50,286 nucleotides of DNA from Gemmatimonadales bacterium (GCA_024278175.1 JAJRTS010000067.1:1-50286), one strand, 5' to 3'. Shown: positions 7,984 through 17,235, counted from the stretch's first letter. The notes: generated from the letters alone by a model not told the origin. Made by a program: numbers and translations.

Positions 7984-7985
7984 TG

Positions 7986-8005
7986 CAGGGCCGTTGAATG
8001 TTTTT
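7986..8005 (+). repeat. Dispersed repeat fragment, 20-base match to 44890-44909
   Basis: The block from CAGGGCCGTTG to the following T run is identical over 20 bases at 44890-44909, and related to the hairpin repeat at 3618-3650. Here only one hairpin arm remains. The surrounding gap 7840-8566 holds no gene I can support. Confidence 0.5.
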
Positions 8006-8566
8006 TCAGGCGATCTTTCAGTGCGGGTCATTTCCGGCACGCCGGGCGGGGAGCAACTGTATCTGACTGCCCGCAACCGTGTTGACTTTGAGAATTAAGC
8101 CGGCAGACTTGTTTTCCAGTGCATTATTATTTATAATTACTAATATTATGTCAGCGAGCGGGGTTATCAGCCAGTTGACTGTAATTACGCATATTAACGC
8201 CAGTCTCAGCGGCGGGAGGTCATTTTTCGCACAGGCTGGCCGAGGGTTTCCGGCAATGTTCCGCCGGAGCTTAATCCGGCCTTGCACTCTGAACGTTCCG
8301 GAGTCGGAGAGCGCCGGATGCGGTGGAATCCGATCGGCGGGCAGTGGCCTGTGTGGAGAGAATCCGCGCCGGCAGGGAGCTTTCCGAAAGGGGCTGTGAA
8401 ATCTTAAGGGGCTGGTGAAACTCTGGAATTTTGTCGAGGTGCTAGTTTTAAGGCAGCTTCCAGGCTGGTGATCAGTTGCCCGATTAAATTACGTGAACTG
8501 AACGATTATTGAGAATCCTCAACTTTTTCTTTCCTGCCGGTTGTTATCACGGCGGGCGGAGCAGTG

Positions 8567-8737
8567 GTGGAGCAGGAATATTTCAACATACTTAAGCAGG
8601 AACTGAGTAAGCCGGACCAGGCCGTACCAAAACTCAACTGTGAGGACTGCAAGCGTCCCTGCGGCAAGACCAGGGAAGAAACAGTTGAGTGCCTGGCTAA
8701 CCTGATGACGATTGAGTTTCTGCTGGATCATAGCTGA
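8567..8737 (+). CDS. Small four-cysteine protein, 56 residues
   Basis: An unusual but well-formed small frame: GTG start at 8567 with GGAG five bases upstream (a second GTG lies directly before it), stop at 8735-8737. The protein has the compact motif NCEDCKRPCGKTREETVEC, four cysteines spaced like a small metal or Fe-S binding knuckle, followed by an amphipathic helix (LANLMTIEFLLDHS). Codon use is normal and the composition is protein-like, unlike the rest of this 1.1-kb gap. No family recognised. Eighteen bases near its start (8576-8593) are identical to a non-coding stretch at 3806-3823, which is either coincidence or repeat-related. The flanks have no clear operon partner. Confidence 0.5.
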   Translation: MEQEYFNILKQELSKPDQAVPKLNCEDCKRPCGKTREETVECLANLMTIEFLLDHS

Positions 8738-8983
8738 ACGGGACACATCCCCACACTGAAACAACACCCCCCACCCGTTTGTCTTTCTCGCAATCGTTCC
8801 CCTAAAGGTAATGGCCGCGTAATGCCTGATTCCCGATTCGCCACACAGTTTGCTTGACTGCCGCGTGATGGTTAGCTTATCTTTCTGCCAATGTCACGGG
8901 CCATGGTGTATTCGGCTAAGTAGGTTGAATTTAAAGTGCTTATGCCAGTTTTGATGTTGTCGATTGAGATGGGAACGGAACAG

Positions 8984-10243
8984 ATGTCCTTTTTTTTCTT
9001 ACACGGAATACTCCGGCGCCCGGTCCGGTTTTTCAGGCCGGCGTTTTTCCTGGCCGTGCTGCTGGCCGCCTCCTGCGCCAACGAGTTGCCGATCGAGCCG
9101 GAGGTGAGCGAGTTCAGCGAGGCCGGGATCAAGCTCAGCGTCGAAGCGGCCACGTTCCGGCCAACCGTGCTGGGGCGTTCCGACACGTTCGCTCTGTCGA
9201 TAGAGTATGGCGACACGGTTGACATGGTCCTGCTCCTGTCGCTTGACGACACCAGCCATTTTACGGTTTCCCCCGACAGTTTCACCTTCTCCAAGAAAAA
9301 AAAGACGCTCGACGTTACCCTTACTTATACACCCGCCGGCATCGATCAGGCCGACCTGGGCTACCTTGTGCTGATCACCCATAACCCGCCGGATACTCTT
9401 GCCGGTGCTGTCGATACGCTGGGTGTCGACTCGCTGAGGCTCTCCGGGGCGGGTAGCGGACAATTTCTCGATCTGGAACTGATATTCGTGCGCGGCGGTA
9501 CTTTCAGCATGGGCATCGATTCGGCCGCCGCGTTTAAGGACATGGATAAGCGTGACCAGTGGGGTGAGCACACCGTGGTGCTCAGCGATTTTTTCATCGG
9601 CCGTTACGAGGTCACCAACCTTCAGTATTATGAGTTCTGGACCGAGGTCAAGCCGGACCATACACCCCTGGATTCATCCATAACAGGTAGCTGGCCTCAG
9701 GTGGCGCTGCAACAGCCGAATTTCCCCGTGGTGGGCGTAAATTGGGAGGATGCCACGGCGTTCTGTAGCTGGCTCAGCCTGAGAACCGGCGAGCTCTACA
9801 CGCTGCCCACCGAGGCCCAGTGGCAGTACGCGGCCAGTGGAGGGCAAAACCGGCAGTATCCGTGGTCGCTGGTGGGTGATGAGCCTGCCGATACGCTGGA
9901 CCCGGGGCCGCTGGCCAACACGTTCAAGAGCGGCGACGGGTACACCTTCACGGCCCCGGTCGATGCTTTCAGTGCGGGAGCCAGTGCGTTCGGGCCGCTG
10001 AACATGGCCGGTAATGTCTGGGAGTGGTGTCTCGACTGGTACGATAAAGACTATTACCGCGCCGATTACGAAACCTGGATTGATCCGCAGGGTACGCAGG
10101 TGCCGGATAATTTCGTGTTCAAAATCGTTCGCGGCGGGAGCTGGTTCGAGTCGGTCAGCCAGGCGAGTTGCACCAACAGGGCCGCACTCTCGCCGGAGAA
10201 CGGTGAACTCAACACCGGTTTCAGGGTTGTCAGGCTTCCCTGA
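8984..10243 (+). CDS. SUMF1/formylglycine-generating-enzyme-fold lipoprotein
   Basis: About 419 residues from ATG 8984. The signal ends in the lipobox LLAASC, so it is probably membrane anchored. After a ~130-residue beta-rich region resembling an Ig-like domain comes a SUMF1 domain: FVRGGTFSMG, GRYEVTNLQYYEFW, VVGVNWEDATAFCSWL, YTLPTEAQWQYAASGG, NMAGNVWEWCLDWY, RGGSW and the closing TGFRVVRLP. True formylglycine-generating enzymes use a cysteine pair after the RGGS motif; here that region reads RGGSWFESVSQASC with a single Cys, so sulfatase activation is unlikely and a binding or structural role is more probable. In-frame ATGs at 8936, 8942 and 8969 are alternative starts. A second, shorter SUMF1 lipoprotein is encoded at 45020. 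It is followed after 31 bases by a large secreted protein, possibly its partner. Confidence 0.85.
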   Translation: MSFFFLHGILRRPVRFFRPAFFLAVLLAASCANELPIEPEVSEFSEAGIKLSVEAATFRPTVLGRSDTFALSIEYGDTVDMVLLLSLDDTSHFTVSPDSFTFSKKKKTLDVTLTYTPAGIDQADLGYLVLITHNPPDTLAGAVDTLGVDSLRLSGAGSGQFLDLELIFVRGGTFSMGIDSAAAFKDMDKRDQWGEHTVVLSDFFIGRYEVTNLQYYEFWTEVKPDHTPLDSSITGSWPQVALQQPNFPVVGVNWEDATAFCSWLSLRTGELYTLPTEAQWQYAASGGQNRQYPWSLVGDEPADTLDPGPLANTFKSGDGYTFTAPVDAFSAGASAFGPLNMAGNVWEWCLDWYDKDYYRADYETWIDPQGTQVPDNFVFKIVRGGSWFESVSQASCTNRAALSPENGELNTGFRVVRLP

Positions 10244-10274
10244 ATCCGGCTAACAATAACGCCAACTTAGCGAT

Positions 10275-13200
10275 ATGTTAAAAAACCGATTGAAAATGTC
10301 ACTTGTCGCCCTGGCGCTGACAGTACTGGCGACGCCTGTAATTGCCCAGCGGCCCGTGCCGTTGCCGGTGATGGTCAACCCGGACCCGGCCGGTCGCCAG
10401 ACTCAACCGGTAGTGGTGGCTGATTCCAGGGGTGCGCTGCTTGTCGCCTGGCGCGACAGCTCGGCCGGCGGCCGGAGAATCGTGCTGCAGGGGTTCGACC
10501 GGCTCGGCCATCGCGCCGGACCGGTCGTGCAGGCCGCCGGCCAGTTGTACGACGACGCGTTAAACCCGTCCCTGGCGGCCAATATCAACGGTAGAACGGT
10601 CCTGTGCTGGCAGGAGCGCATCGGGAATGTGAACAGGATCGTGCTGCGCCGCTTCGCCATCGACGCCTCCCCGGCCACAACGGTGCTGCCCCTGGCCGGT
10701 CTGAGAGTGCTCCTGGGTTTCTCGCCATCCGTGGCGATCGACTCGATCGGCAAAGTCGCGCTGGTCTGGGCGGATTTCAGAGGGGAATCGGGCAGCGACA
10801 TATACGCCAACCTGTTCGCTTCCGACGACTCTTCGGGCGTGGCGAACACGGACACGCTGGTTTACGGCTGGACCGGGAACGTGAGGATCAACGAGGCGGG
10901 CGGGGGGAACCAGGACAGCCCGGCGGTGGCGATGGATCACAAGGGCAGGGCTCTTGTCGTATGGCGCGACCTGCGGCCCGACAGCCTCGGGGTTTTCTGC
11001 CGCGCTTTCTCCGAACGGGGAACTGCGCTGGGCTCGTTCCGGCTCGGTGGCCTGGACCCCGCGGAGATCACGCTGCTCGGCGCACCGGTGGTGGCGGCGG
11101 CCGGTTTGAACCCCGATTCCAGTACGTTCATGGTTTCCTGGGTGGAAACCGACACGCGCAACCGCAACAGTCTGATGTTGGCGCGTGTCGATCTGGAGTT
11201 GTTTTACTCTCTCCCTGTAATGATAGTGGACACGCTGTTGTATCCCCAGGTGGTCCGTCAACGGGCAGGGCTCAAGTTTGCCAGGCCGGCCCTGGGGGGT
11301 AACAGGGACGGCGACGTCACACTGGTCTGGTCCGAGCTCGATGGTGAGCTGGACCAGCTTTTCGGCGTGATGTTCAACTCTTCCGGCACGACCCTTCCCC
11401 CGGCCCTGCGGCTCACCTCGCCCGAGCAGGGATTCGGTGCGCCGGCGAGCAATCCCGCGCTGTTCACCGGCAGTAAAGGCTCTTTTACCCTGCTCTGGCA
11501 GGACTCCGGCCGTGGCGACCCGGACATTCGCTTTCAGCGCTACACGAGTACGGGGCAGGTCGAACTGCCTTTGTATCTCTCTCCAGGCTCCGGTAACGGC
11601 GCTAACCGGGCGATTTCTTTTCTCGGCCTGCCCGCTGGTGGCTACCAGATGTTCTGGGAGTACGAACGGGAAAATTTTTCTCCGCTGATATACAGCGCAA
11701 GTTTCGATAACGCGGGTCGCCTGCTGGAAGTCCCCGGCCCGGTCTCTCCCGATGGTTCCCGTCAGCGCAGGCCGGTAACCGCCTCCGGTGAAGACGACTT
11801 GCAACTGCTGGCCTGGGAGGACTCCGATAACCAGGGTTACCGCGTTGTGTATTCGATCAGGCGTCCGGCAACCGCTACGGAGTTCGAGCGCAAGGTGCTC
11901 AGTTCCTCGGCCGGCAGCCATCTGGGTTCCCTGGCCGCGGCTATCGGTCCCGGCGGCATGATCCACATGCTGTGGGAGCGCTGGAGCCAGGGCGCAAGCG
12001 CACCGGATCTGATGTTGGCCCGGTTGGACAGCAGCGGCGCCCCGCTGGGCTCGCAGCTTACCGTGGCCCCGGCGGCCTCGGGCGGCGGACGGCTGGCCTC
12101 GGTGGCGGCGGGGCCGGGGGGGAACCTGATGGTGGCCTGGCGTCAGGGCGGTTTATCCGATAATAACGCAAAAATAGTCGCCAGGGTTTATTCTTCCTCC
12201 GGCAGCGTGGTCCGTAACCGGATCACGGTCAGCCGGGACACGCTGGAGTATATCGGCAGCATCTCCGGCCCCACGCTGGCGGCCAGCACCGCCAGCGGCA
12301 ACTTTCTCGTGCTCTGGCGTGAATTTTACAGCGACCGTAACCTGTTATATTACCGCCTTTACGACGCTGCCGGCGACAGTGTGCAACTGCCCGATGGCCG
12401 ATGGCGCGCCCGGCTGGGGGCCGTTGCCGCGCTGGACGACAACGACCGCTCCTACGGCGGGGCCGCGGTGGCCGTGGACTCGACAGGCGGATTTCTCGTC
12501 CTCTGGTCCGAATCCAACCCCACGGGCTCATCGGGCCTGTTCGGCGCGCGTCTCGATCCGCTGGGAGCGCCGCTGGGAGCGCAGTTCCAGGTTCCCGGCG
12601 TAACGGCGGCGGCCTTGCCGGTTGTCAGCATTCTGGAACAGCAACGGGTGGCGATCGCCTGGCAGGACACGTCCGGCACGCAGCTCAGTTTCCTGGCGGT
12701 GCAATTGCGCTTCTACTCCCTGCTGGGCCAGGTGCTGCTGGCCTCGTCCGGGTACGAGGCGCGGGAGTTGAAAGTCCATGTGGCGGGCGTTGCCCGGGAC
12801 TCGGCGGCCGTGGCCGCCAGCGGCAGCTTCCGTTTCGGCAGCCTGCCGGGCGGGAATTACCGGGTCTGGGTCAGCGCCGGGGGGATTGGACTGCCGGGCA
12901 CCTCGCGGGAAATCGAGCTGGCCTCTTCCGGCCCGCCTGAGGTAAACATGGGCGTGGCCGCGGACCTCAGGGACGCGGGGTCCATGCTGCCCAGGGCCGG
13001 AACGGCGGAACTGGCGCCCAACTCGCCCAACCCGTTCAACCCCTCCACCACGATCAGTTTCAGCGTGGGAGGCGAGCGGTCCCTGCCTGCGCGTCTCGCG
13101 GTTTACGATATCCGTGGCGCGCTGGTGCGCACGCTGCTCGACGAGCTTGTGGAGCCGGGAACCCGCCGCCTGGAGTGGGACGGCCGCGACGGGTATGGCC

Positions 13201-13283
13201 GGCGGTTGTCATCCGGTGTATATTTCCTGCGCCTGAACGCCGGATCGTACTCCGGGGTGCGCAAGATGATACTGCTCAAGTAG
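10275..13283 (+). CDS. Large secreted repeat protein with FlgD-like C-terminal sorting domain
   Basis: A 1002-residue protein with a cleavable signal (LVALALTVLATPVIAQ). Most of it consists of repeated ~50-60-residue blades with the pattern 'VAxDSxGxxLVxWRD', for example AVVVADSRGALLVAWRD, AVAMDHKGRALVVWRD and AVAVDSTGGFLVLWSE, suggesting a beta-propeller-type fold. Then comes a short carboxypeptidase-regulatory-like segment, and the end is the FlgD-like Ig / type IX-like tail: NSPNPFNPSTTISF, then LAVYDIRGALVRTLL, GRRLSSGVYFLRL and a final KMILLK. This tail is common on secreted proteins of FCB bacteria and is thought to route or anchor them. The function of the propeller is unknown; no catalytic motif is visible. 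It starts 31 bases after the SUMF1 lipoprotein and may be co-transcribed with it. Confidence 0.82.
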   Translation: MLKNRLKMSLVALALTVLATPVIAQRPVPLPVMVNPDPAGRQTQPVVVADSRGALLVAWRDSSAGGRRIVLQGFDRLGHRAGPVVQAAGQLYDDALNPSLAANINGRTVLCWQERIGNVNRIVLRRFAIDASPATTVLPLAGLRVLLGFSPSVAIDSIGKVALVWADFRGESGSDIYANLFASDDSSGVANTDTLVYGWTGNVRINEAGGGNQDSPAVAMDHKGRALVVWRDLRPDSLGVFCRAFSERGTALGSFRLGGLDPAEITLLGAPVVAAAGLNPDSSTFMVSWVETDTRNRNSLMLARVDLELFYSLPVMIVDTLLYPQVVRQRAGLKFARPALGGNRDGDVTLVWSELDGELDQLFGVMFNSSGTTLPPALRLTSPEQGFGAPASNPALFTGSKGSFTLLWQDSGRGDPDIRFQRYTSTGQVELPLYLSPGSGNGANRAISFLGLPAGGYQMFWEYERENFSPLIYSASFDNAGRLLEVPGPVSPDGSRQRRPVTASGEDDLQLLAWEDSDNQGYRVVYSIRRPATATEFERKVLSSSAGSHLGSLAAAIGPGGMIHMLWERWSQGASAPDLMLARLDSSGAPLGSQLTVAPAASGGGRLASVAAGPGGNLMVAWRQGGLSDNNAKIVARVYSSSGSVVRNRITVSRDTLEYIGSISGPTLAASTASGNFLVLWREFYSDRNLLYYRLYDAAGDSVQLPDGRWRARLGAVAALDDNDRSYGGAAVAVDSTGGFLVLWSESNPTGSSGLFGARLDPLGAPLGAQFQVPGVTAAALPVVSILEQQRVAIAWQDTSGTQLSFLAVQLRFYSLLGQVLLASSGYEARELKVHVAGVARDSAAVAASGSFRFGSLPGGNYRVWVSAGGIGLPGTSREIELASSGPPEVNMGVAADLRDAGSMLPRAGTAELAPNSPNPFNPSTTISFSVGGERSLPARLAVYDIRGALVRTLLDELVEPGTRRLEWDGRDGYGRRLSSGVYFLRLNAGSYSGVRKMILLK

Positions 13284-13404
13284 CAGTGCTTAAGCTTCCG
13301 GTCCGCATCGAGGGAACGTATATTCAGACCGGGTGCCGTCAGCATTTGTTTTGAGCCGTTTTTGGTTATTCCGCTAAGATAACCGTTTTCATCAGGAGGC
13401 GAAA

Positions 13405-13692
13405 ATGGTCGAGGCCAGTAGTCCGGAAGAACTGCTCGATATTTTAGCAAAGGTTTTAATCAGGTGTTTTTTGATGGGTGTGGTTGTCCTGTTGTTTTGG
13501 GGCGGAATGATCGTCTTTGCCGGAGACCTGGTTTATAATGTGCACAGCAGTTTTTTTCCAATGTCCAGGCAGCAATTCTATGTCATAAGTTATACCGGAG
13601 CATTATTTACCAAAGTTTGTGTTTTCCTGTTTTTTCTGCTGCCGTACATTTCAATAAGACTCGTACAGAGAAAAAACAGGAAGAACAACTGA
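13405..13692 (+). CDS. Small two-helix membrane protein (DUF6868-like)
   Basis: A 95-residue protein with two strongly hydrophobic segments (about residues 20-42 and 62-85) and a basic C-terminus (VQRKNRKNN). A strong AGGAGG precedes the ATG. The layout, including a conserved-looking 'DLVYNVHSSFFPMSRQQF' link between the helices, resembles the small inner-membrane proteins grouped as DUF6868; this is from memory. Function unknown. Slightly AT-richer than its neighbours, as is usual for membrane segments. Confidence 0.65.
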   Translation: MVEASSPEELLDILAKVLIRCFLMGVVVLLFWGGMIVFAGDLVYNVHSSFFPMSRQQFYVISYTGALFTKVCVFLFFLLPYISIRLVQRKNRKNN

Positions 13693-13799
13693 CAAAGAGT
13701 TGCGCGCTACTTGCAGCTTGTTGTCTGGAGTGAGTGCCTGTTGTCCGGCACTCTATGATCCGCTTAACGAATGTAGTTCTATGTCCCGAGGAATTGATA

Positions 13800-15383
13800 A
13801 TGCCTAAAATTCTGATTGCCACCAAGTTGAACCCGGTTGCCGCCGAGTTGCTCAGCGAGGCCGGTCTGGAAGTCGATATCATCCCGGGCCTGAGCGATGA
13901 GGCGCTGGCGGAAAAAATCGCCGGCTACGAGGGCCTGATCGTCCGCAGCGAAAAAGTGACCCGCAAGGTACTCGATGCCGCCGACTGCCTTCAGGCCGTG
14001 GTCCGGGCCGGTACCGGGGTGAACACGATCGATGTTACGTATGCGACGGAGAAAAACGTGCAGGTGATGAACACGCCCGGAGCCAACAGTAACAGCGTGG
14101 CCGAACTGGCGATGGCTTTCATGCTGAGCGCGCTGCGCCGTCTGCCCTACGCCGACGGCTCTGTCAAGGCCGGCCGCTGGGAGAAGGGCAGCCTGATGGG
14201 CAACGAGCTGGGTGGGAAGGTGTTGGGCATCGTGGGCCTGGGCAATATCGGCTCGCTGGTGGCGGCCAAGGCCAGGGGCTTCGGCATGCGGATGATCGGC
14301 TTCGACCCGGTGATCAGCGAAAACCGCGCCGCCGAGATCGGCGTTGAGCTCAGAAGTCTGGAGGATATTTTCTCCGAGGCGGATGTCATCAGCCTGCATG
14401 TTCCGCTCAACGACAAGACCCGCGGGCTTATCGGCGCGGACCTGCTCTCCCGGCTCAGGCAGGGGGCGCTGCTGGTCAATACCGCCCGGGCGGAGACAGT
14501 GGACCGCGACGCGCTGCTCGCCTTTTTGAAAGAGCGCGAGGACGTGCGCCTGGCCACCGACGTGTTCTACGAGGGTGACGTGGAGGGCGAGAAGGACCTG
14601 GCCGGGATCGGGGACCGGCTGGTGGGCAGTCCCCACCTGGGAGCGAGCACCGTGGAGGCCAACTACCGCGCGGCCAGGGCGGCGGGCGAGGGTGTCCGCG
14701 ATTTCCTTGTCAAGCGGATGGTGCGCTACCCGGTCAACAACCTCGAGGTCCCGCCGGACCTTCATCCCCGGTTCCTGGAGCTCACACACCTGATCGGCCA
14801 ACTGGCCTACTACAACCTGGGCGGCGACCAGCCCCACGAGGTGCGGATCACCTGCTACGGTGCGCTGAACCGTCATATCGACGTGCTGACGAGCTACCTG
14901 CTCAAGGGCCTGATGGACATCTACCACAACGAGGTGGTTAACCCCCGCGATGCCGAATCGACCGCGCGCGAGTACGGGATCAACGTGGTCAGGCGCGTAC
15001 CAGACGACAGCAAGGGGTACGGTGAGAGCATCACTATCGACATCCTGAGCAAGAAGCAGGAATACCGCGAAACCAGTATCCGCGGTACGATCACCCAGGA
15101 GGGGGAGTTGAAGATCAAGCGGATCGACAAGTTCCTCAACGTGGACCTGATCCCCAGCGGGCACATGCTGTTCTGCTACCAGCAGGACAGGGTCGGGTTG
15201 ATTAACGAGATCAGCTCCGCTCTTTCCTCGGGCGGGATCAACATTCTCAACATCCGTTTCACCACCGACAAGCAGGGCAACTCGGTGGCCGCTATCCAGA
15301 CAGACAAGGAAGTGGGCAAGCCGATCTACGACAAAATCCGGGCGGCGGTTTCGCCCTATAAGTCGTACGTGATGAACGTTTGA
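13800..15383 (+). CDS. serA: D-3-phosphoglycerate dehydrogenase
   Basis: A 527-residue enzyme catalysing NAD-dependent oxidation of 3-phosphoglycerate to 3-phosphohydroxypyruvate, the first step of serine synthesis. The start is set by GAGG just before ATG 13800, although the frame is open further upstream. Domains in order: substrate-binding half, Rossmann NAD domain (GIVGLGNIGSLVAAKARGFG), catalytic Arg in LVNTARAE, catalytic Glu region and His in GSPHLGASTVEAN, then the ~100-residue intervening allosteric domain and a C-terminal ACT domain (DRVGLINEISSALSSGGINILNI) that commonly binds serine. This is the long, four-domain type found in Bacillus and Mycobacterium. Serine feedback inhibition is plausible from the ACT domain. 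A stand-alone gene with a 58-base gap to the next. Confidence 0.95.
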   Translation: MPKILIATKLNPVAAELLSEAGLEVDIIPGLSDEALAEKIAGYEGLIVRSEKVTRKVLDAADCLQAVVRAGTGVNTIDVTYATEKNVQVMNTPGANSNSVAELAMAFMLSALRRLPYADGSVKAGRWEKGSLMGNELGGKVLGIVGLGNIGSLVAAKARGFGMRMIGFDPVISENRAAEIGVELRSLEDIFSEADVISLHVPLNDKTRGLIGADLLSRLRQGALLVNTARAETVDRDALLAFLKEREDVRLATDVFYEGDVEGEKDLAGIGDRLVGSPHLGASTVEANYRAARAAGEGVRDFLVKRMVRYPVNNLEVPPDLHPRFLELTHLIGQLAYYNLGGDQPHEVRITCYGALNRHIDVLTSYLLKGLMDIYHNEVVNPRDAESTAREYGINVVRRVPDDSKGYGESITIDILSKKQEYRETSIRGTITQEGELKIKRIDKFLNVDLIPSGHMLFCYQQDRVGLINEISSALSSGGINILNIRFTTDKQGNSVAAIQTDKEVGKPIYDKIRAAVSPYKSYVMNV

Positions 15384-15441
15384 CCGAGCATCCGGCCCGG
15401 CGCCGGCAACGGTCTTTTGTCAAGACAGACATGGGCGGAAT

Positions 15442-16155
15442 ATGAGCAGACGAAGCAGAAACAGATCGGGCGGCGGCCAGGAGCGCCGCGACAATGGTTC
15501 CAGGCAGGAGAAACCGGCCGGCAGCGGCAACGGGCAGAAGCAGCGACAGGACCACCGGAAGGGCCGCGACAGCGGCGGACGCAACCCCAACAAGGGCAAC
15601 ACGGTGATTCTGATCGACAGCGACCAGGATTACGTGGAGATGCAGTCCAAGGCGATTGTCAGCTATATTTCAGGCTACAACCCGATGGGTTTTACCGATG
15701 CCGGCCGGGCGATCAGTTACCTGTCCAATCCGCGCAACAAAGGGCGGGTCGGGATGGTGATGCTGAACATGGACGTGGATCAGGAGCAGGGGAATAAGGA
15801 TGTCGAGGAGTTGACCGGCATGCTGAGTTCGGACCTGAATATTCTGCTGGCCCTGGTGGGCGAGTCCAACAGTGCGGGGAAGCTGGAACGGACATTGGCG
15901 GTGGGAGCCAACGGGCTGTTGACAAAGCCGTACACTATCGAGCGTTTTGTCCGCTTCGTCAAGGGAATCCTGCGCAGCGGCCGGAGCACCGCCTGGCAGT
16001 GCGAGAGTTGCGGCAAAATGGTGATCGCCGATCAAATCGACTTGCTGAAGATGAAGCCGATCAAGTGCTCGGACCGTGAATGCGGCTCCAACGAATTGCG
16101 TCAGTTGGAGTTCCCGCCGGAAGCGGTGAGCGCCGATGAGCGAGAGCACCGCTGA
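15442..16155 (+). CDS. Pseudo-receiver protein with Arg/Gly-rich N-terminus and C-terminal zinc ribbon
   Basis: A 237-residue protein with three parts. Residues 1-52 are a basic, Gly/Arg/Gln-rich disordered tail. Residues 53-178 look like a CheY-type receiver: strand VILIDSDQD with acidic D59/D61, and GANGLLTKPY with the conserved Lys162-Pro163. The phosphoacceptor position is Asn109 (MVMLNMD), so normal phosphorylation is unlikely unless Asp111 substitutes. Residues 187-214 hold CX2C (CESC) and CX4C (CSDREC), 18 residues apart, as in a zinc ribbon. This suggests a signalling or nucleic-acid-binding protein that no longer uses phosphate. It follows serA by 58 bases, and a terminator hairpin follows it. 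I do not know a named family with this order. Confidence 0.65.
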   Translation: MSRRSRNRSGGGQERRDNGSRQEKPAGSGNGQKQRQDHRKGRDSGGRNPNKGNTVILIDSDQDYVEMQSKAIVSYISGYNPMGFTDAGRAISYLSNPRNKGRVGMVMLNMDVDQEQGNKDVEELTGMLSSDLNILLALVGESNSAGKLERTLAVGANGLLTKPYTIERFVRFVKGILRSGRSTAWQCESCGKMVIADQIDLLKMKPIKCSDRECGSNELRQLEFPPEAVSADEREHR

Positions 16156-16161
16156 CAAACG

Positions 16162-16188
16162 GGGGCCACGGCATGCAGCCGTGGCCCC
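16162..16188. terminator. Terminator-like hairpin between convergent genes
   Basis: GGGGCCACGGC (16162-16172) pairs perfectly with GCCGTGGCCCC (16178-16188) around ATGCA. It lies between the pseudo-receiver gene and the convergent oxidoreductase gene. The following T-rich run is weak, so efficiency is uncertain. Confidence 0.55.
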
Positions 16189-16236
16189 GTTGTGTATTAA
16201 TTGAAGTGGATTCCTTGCGGCTTGTCGCGAAGCCGA

Positions 16237-17235
16237 TCAGTCGAATTCCGCGCTTCGGCCGGCCAGCACCGCTTCGCCGATTTCGATCGACTGCAGGCAG
16301 TCCTCCAGCGAGGGTGAGGGCTGCTCGCTGCCGCCCACGCACTTAAGGAAATGCTCGTTCTCACCCAGAAACCCCGTTACCTGCAAATTGTCTTGCAGCA
16401 CCGGCGGCCACACCCTGTTGTCCTGGACAAAATGGTCATCGCCGCCCCGGTAGAAAGCGAGCCGTCCGGGGTAGTCCACTGTCCACTCCAGCGGAGCGTC
16501 CAGCATCAGGCACCAGTCGGTCCCGTGCATCGTGTAGCGCTCCACCGGCAGTCCGCTCTCCGGGATAATCGACAGGCGCGCATGAACCCCCGAGCGGAAA
16601 GAAAACTCAACAAAGTAAGAGGGGGCCGCGTTGGTCTTCGCCTGCCATCTGTCGGTTTTGATCGCGGCCACATCGCCCAGCAGGAAGCGCAGCAGGTCTA
16701 TGGAGTGAACGCCGGTGCCCAGGGCAAACTCCTGCTCGGTGCGCCGGTGGCGCAGCATCTCGGCTGTGCAGGCGTGGGCGGGAGAACCTTCCTCGGCCAT
16801 CCTGACGATAATCTCCCTGGCCCGCCGGGCCAGCGGCATAAAGCGGCGGTTGAGCGCCACCACGGCGGGCTTGCCCGCTTTTTGGGCCGCGGCGATAAGC
16901 TCCCGCACCCCGTCGCTGGACTGTGCGGGCGGTTTCTCGAGCAGCACGGGTATGTTGTGGCTGATTACTTCCAGGGCAACCGTTCGCATTGCCGCAGGGG
17001 GAACGAGCACCGCTGCCGCGTCCAGCTTTTCGGCGGCCAGCATCGCGCCGAGATCCGGATAGTGCGCCGCGAAACCGAACCGGCCGGCGGCCTCGGTGGC
17101 CCGCTGAGCGTCGGTGTCGCAGATAGCGGCCAGTTCCAGGCCGGGAAACTGGCTTTTTAGTTTTACCAGCGAGGGGCAATGATAGGTGGTGCTGATGTAC
17201 CCCGCACCGGCTACCGCCAGTCTGATTCTGTCCAT
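16237..17235 (-). CDS. Gfo/Idh/MocA family NAD(P)-dependent oxidoreductase
   Basis: A 332-residue protein: Rossmann motif VAGAGYIS at the N-terminus, CDTD at the end of strand 2, the family EKP signature (LLEKPPA, Lys contacting cofactor and substrate), and GVHSIDLLRFLLGD matching the His-bearing helix of the C-terminal beta-sheet domain. Members oxidise or reduce sugars, inositols and related polyols. It could act with the TIM-barrel isomerase-like protein at 6949-7839, a frequent pairing, but that gene is distant and exported. It is convergent with the pseudo-receiver gene and sits downstream of a small Cys-rich gene on the same strand. Confidence 0.88.
   Translation of the reverse strand: MDRIRLAVAGAGYISTTYHCPSLVKLKSQFPGLELAAICDTDAQRATEAAGRFGFAAHYPDLGAMLAAEKLDAAAVLVPPAAMRTVALEVISHNIPVLLEKPPAQSSDGVRELIAAAQKAGKPAVVALNRRFMPLARRAREIIVRMAEEGSPAHACTAEMLRHRRTEQEFALGTGVHSIDLLRFLLGDVAAIKTDRWQAKTNAAPSYFVEFSFRSGVHARLSIIPESGLPVERYTMHGTDWCLMLDAPLEWTVDYPGRLAFYRGGDDHFVQDNRVWPPVLQDNLQVTGFLGENEHFLKCVGGSEQPSPSLEDCLQSIEIGEAVLAGRSAEFD

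Noticed and set aside
8018-8399. Frames of 89-106 codons on both strands in the 7840-8566 gap
   Set aside because: No ribosome site, no protein-like motifs, and the region carries repeat fragments.
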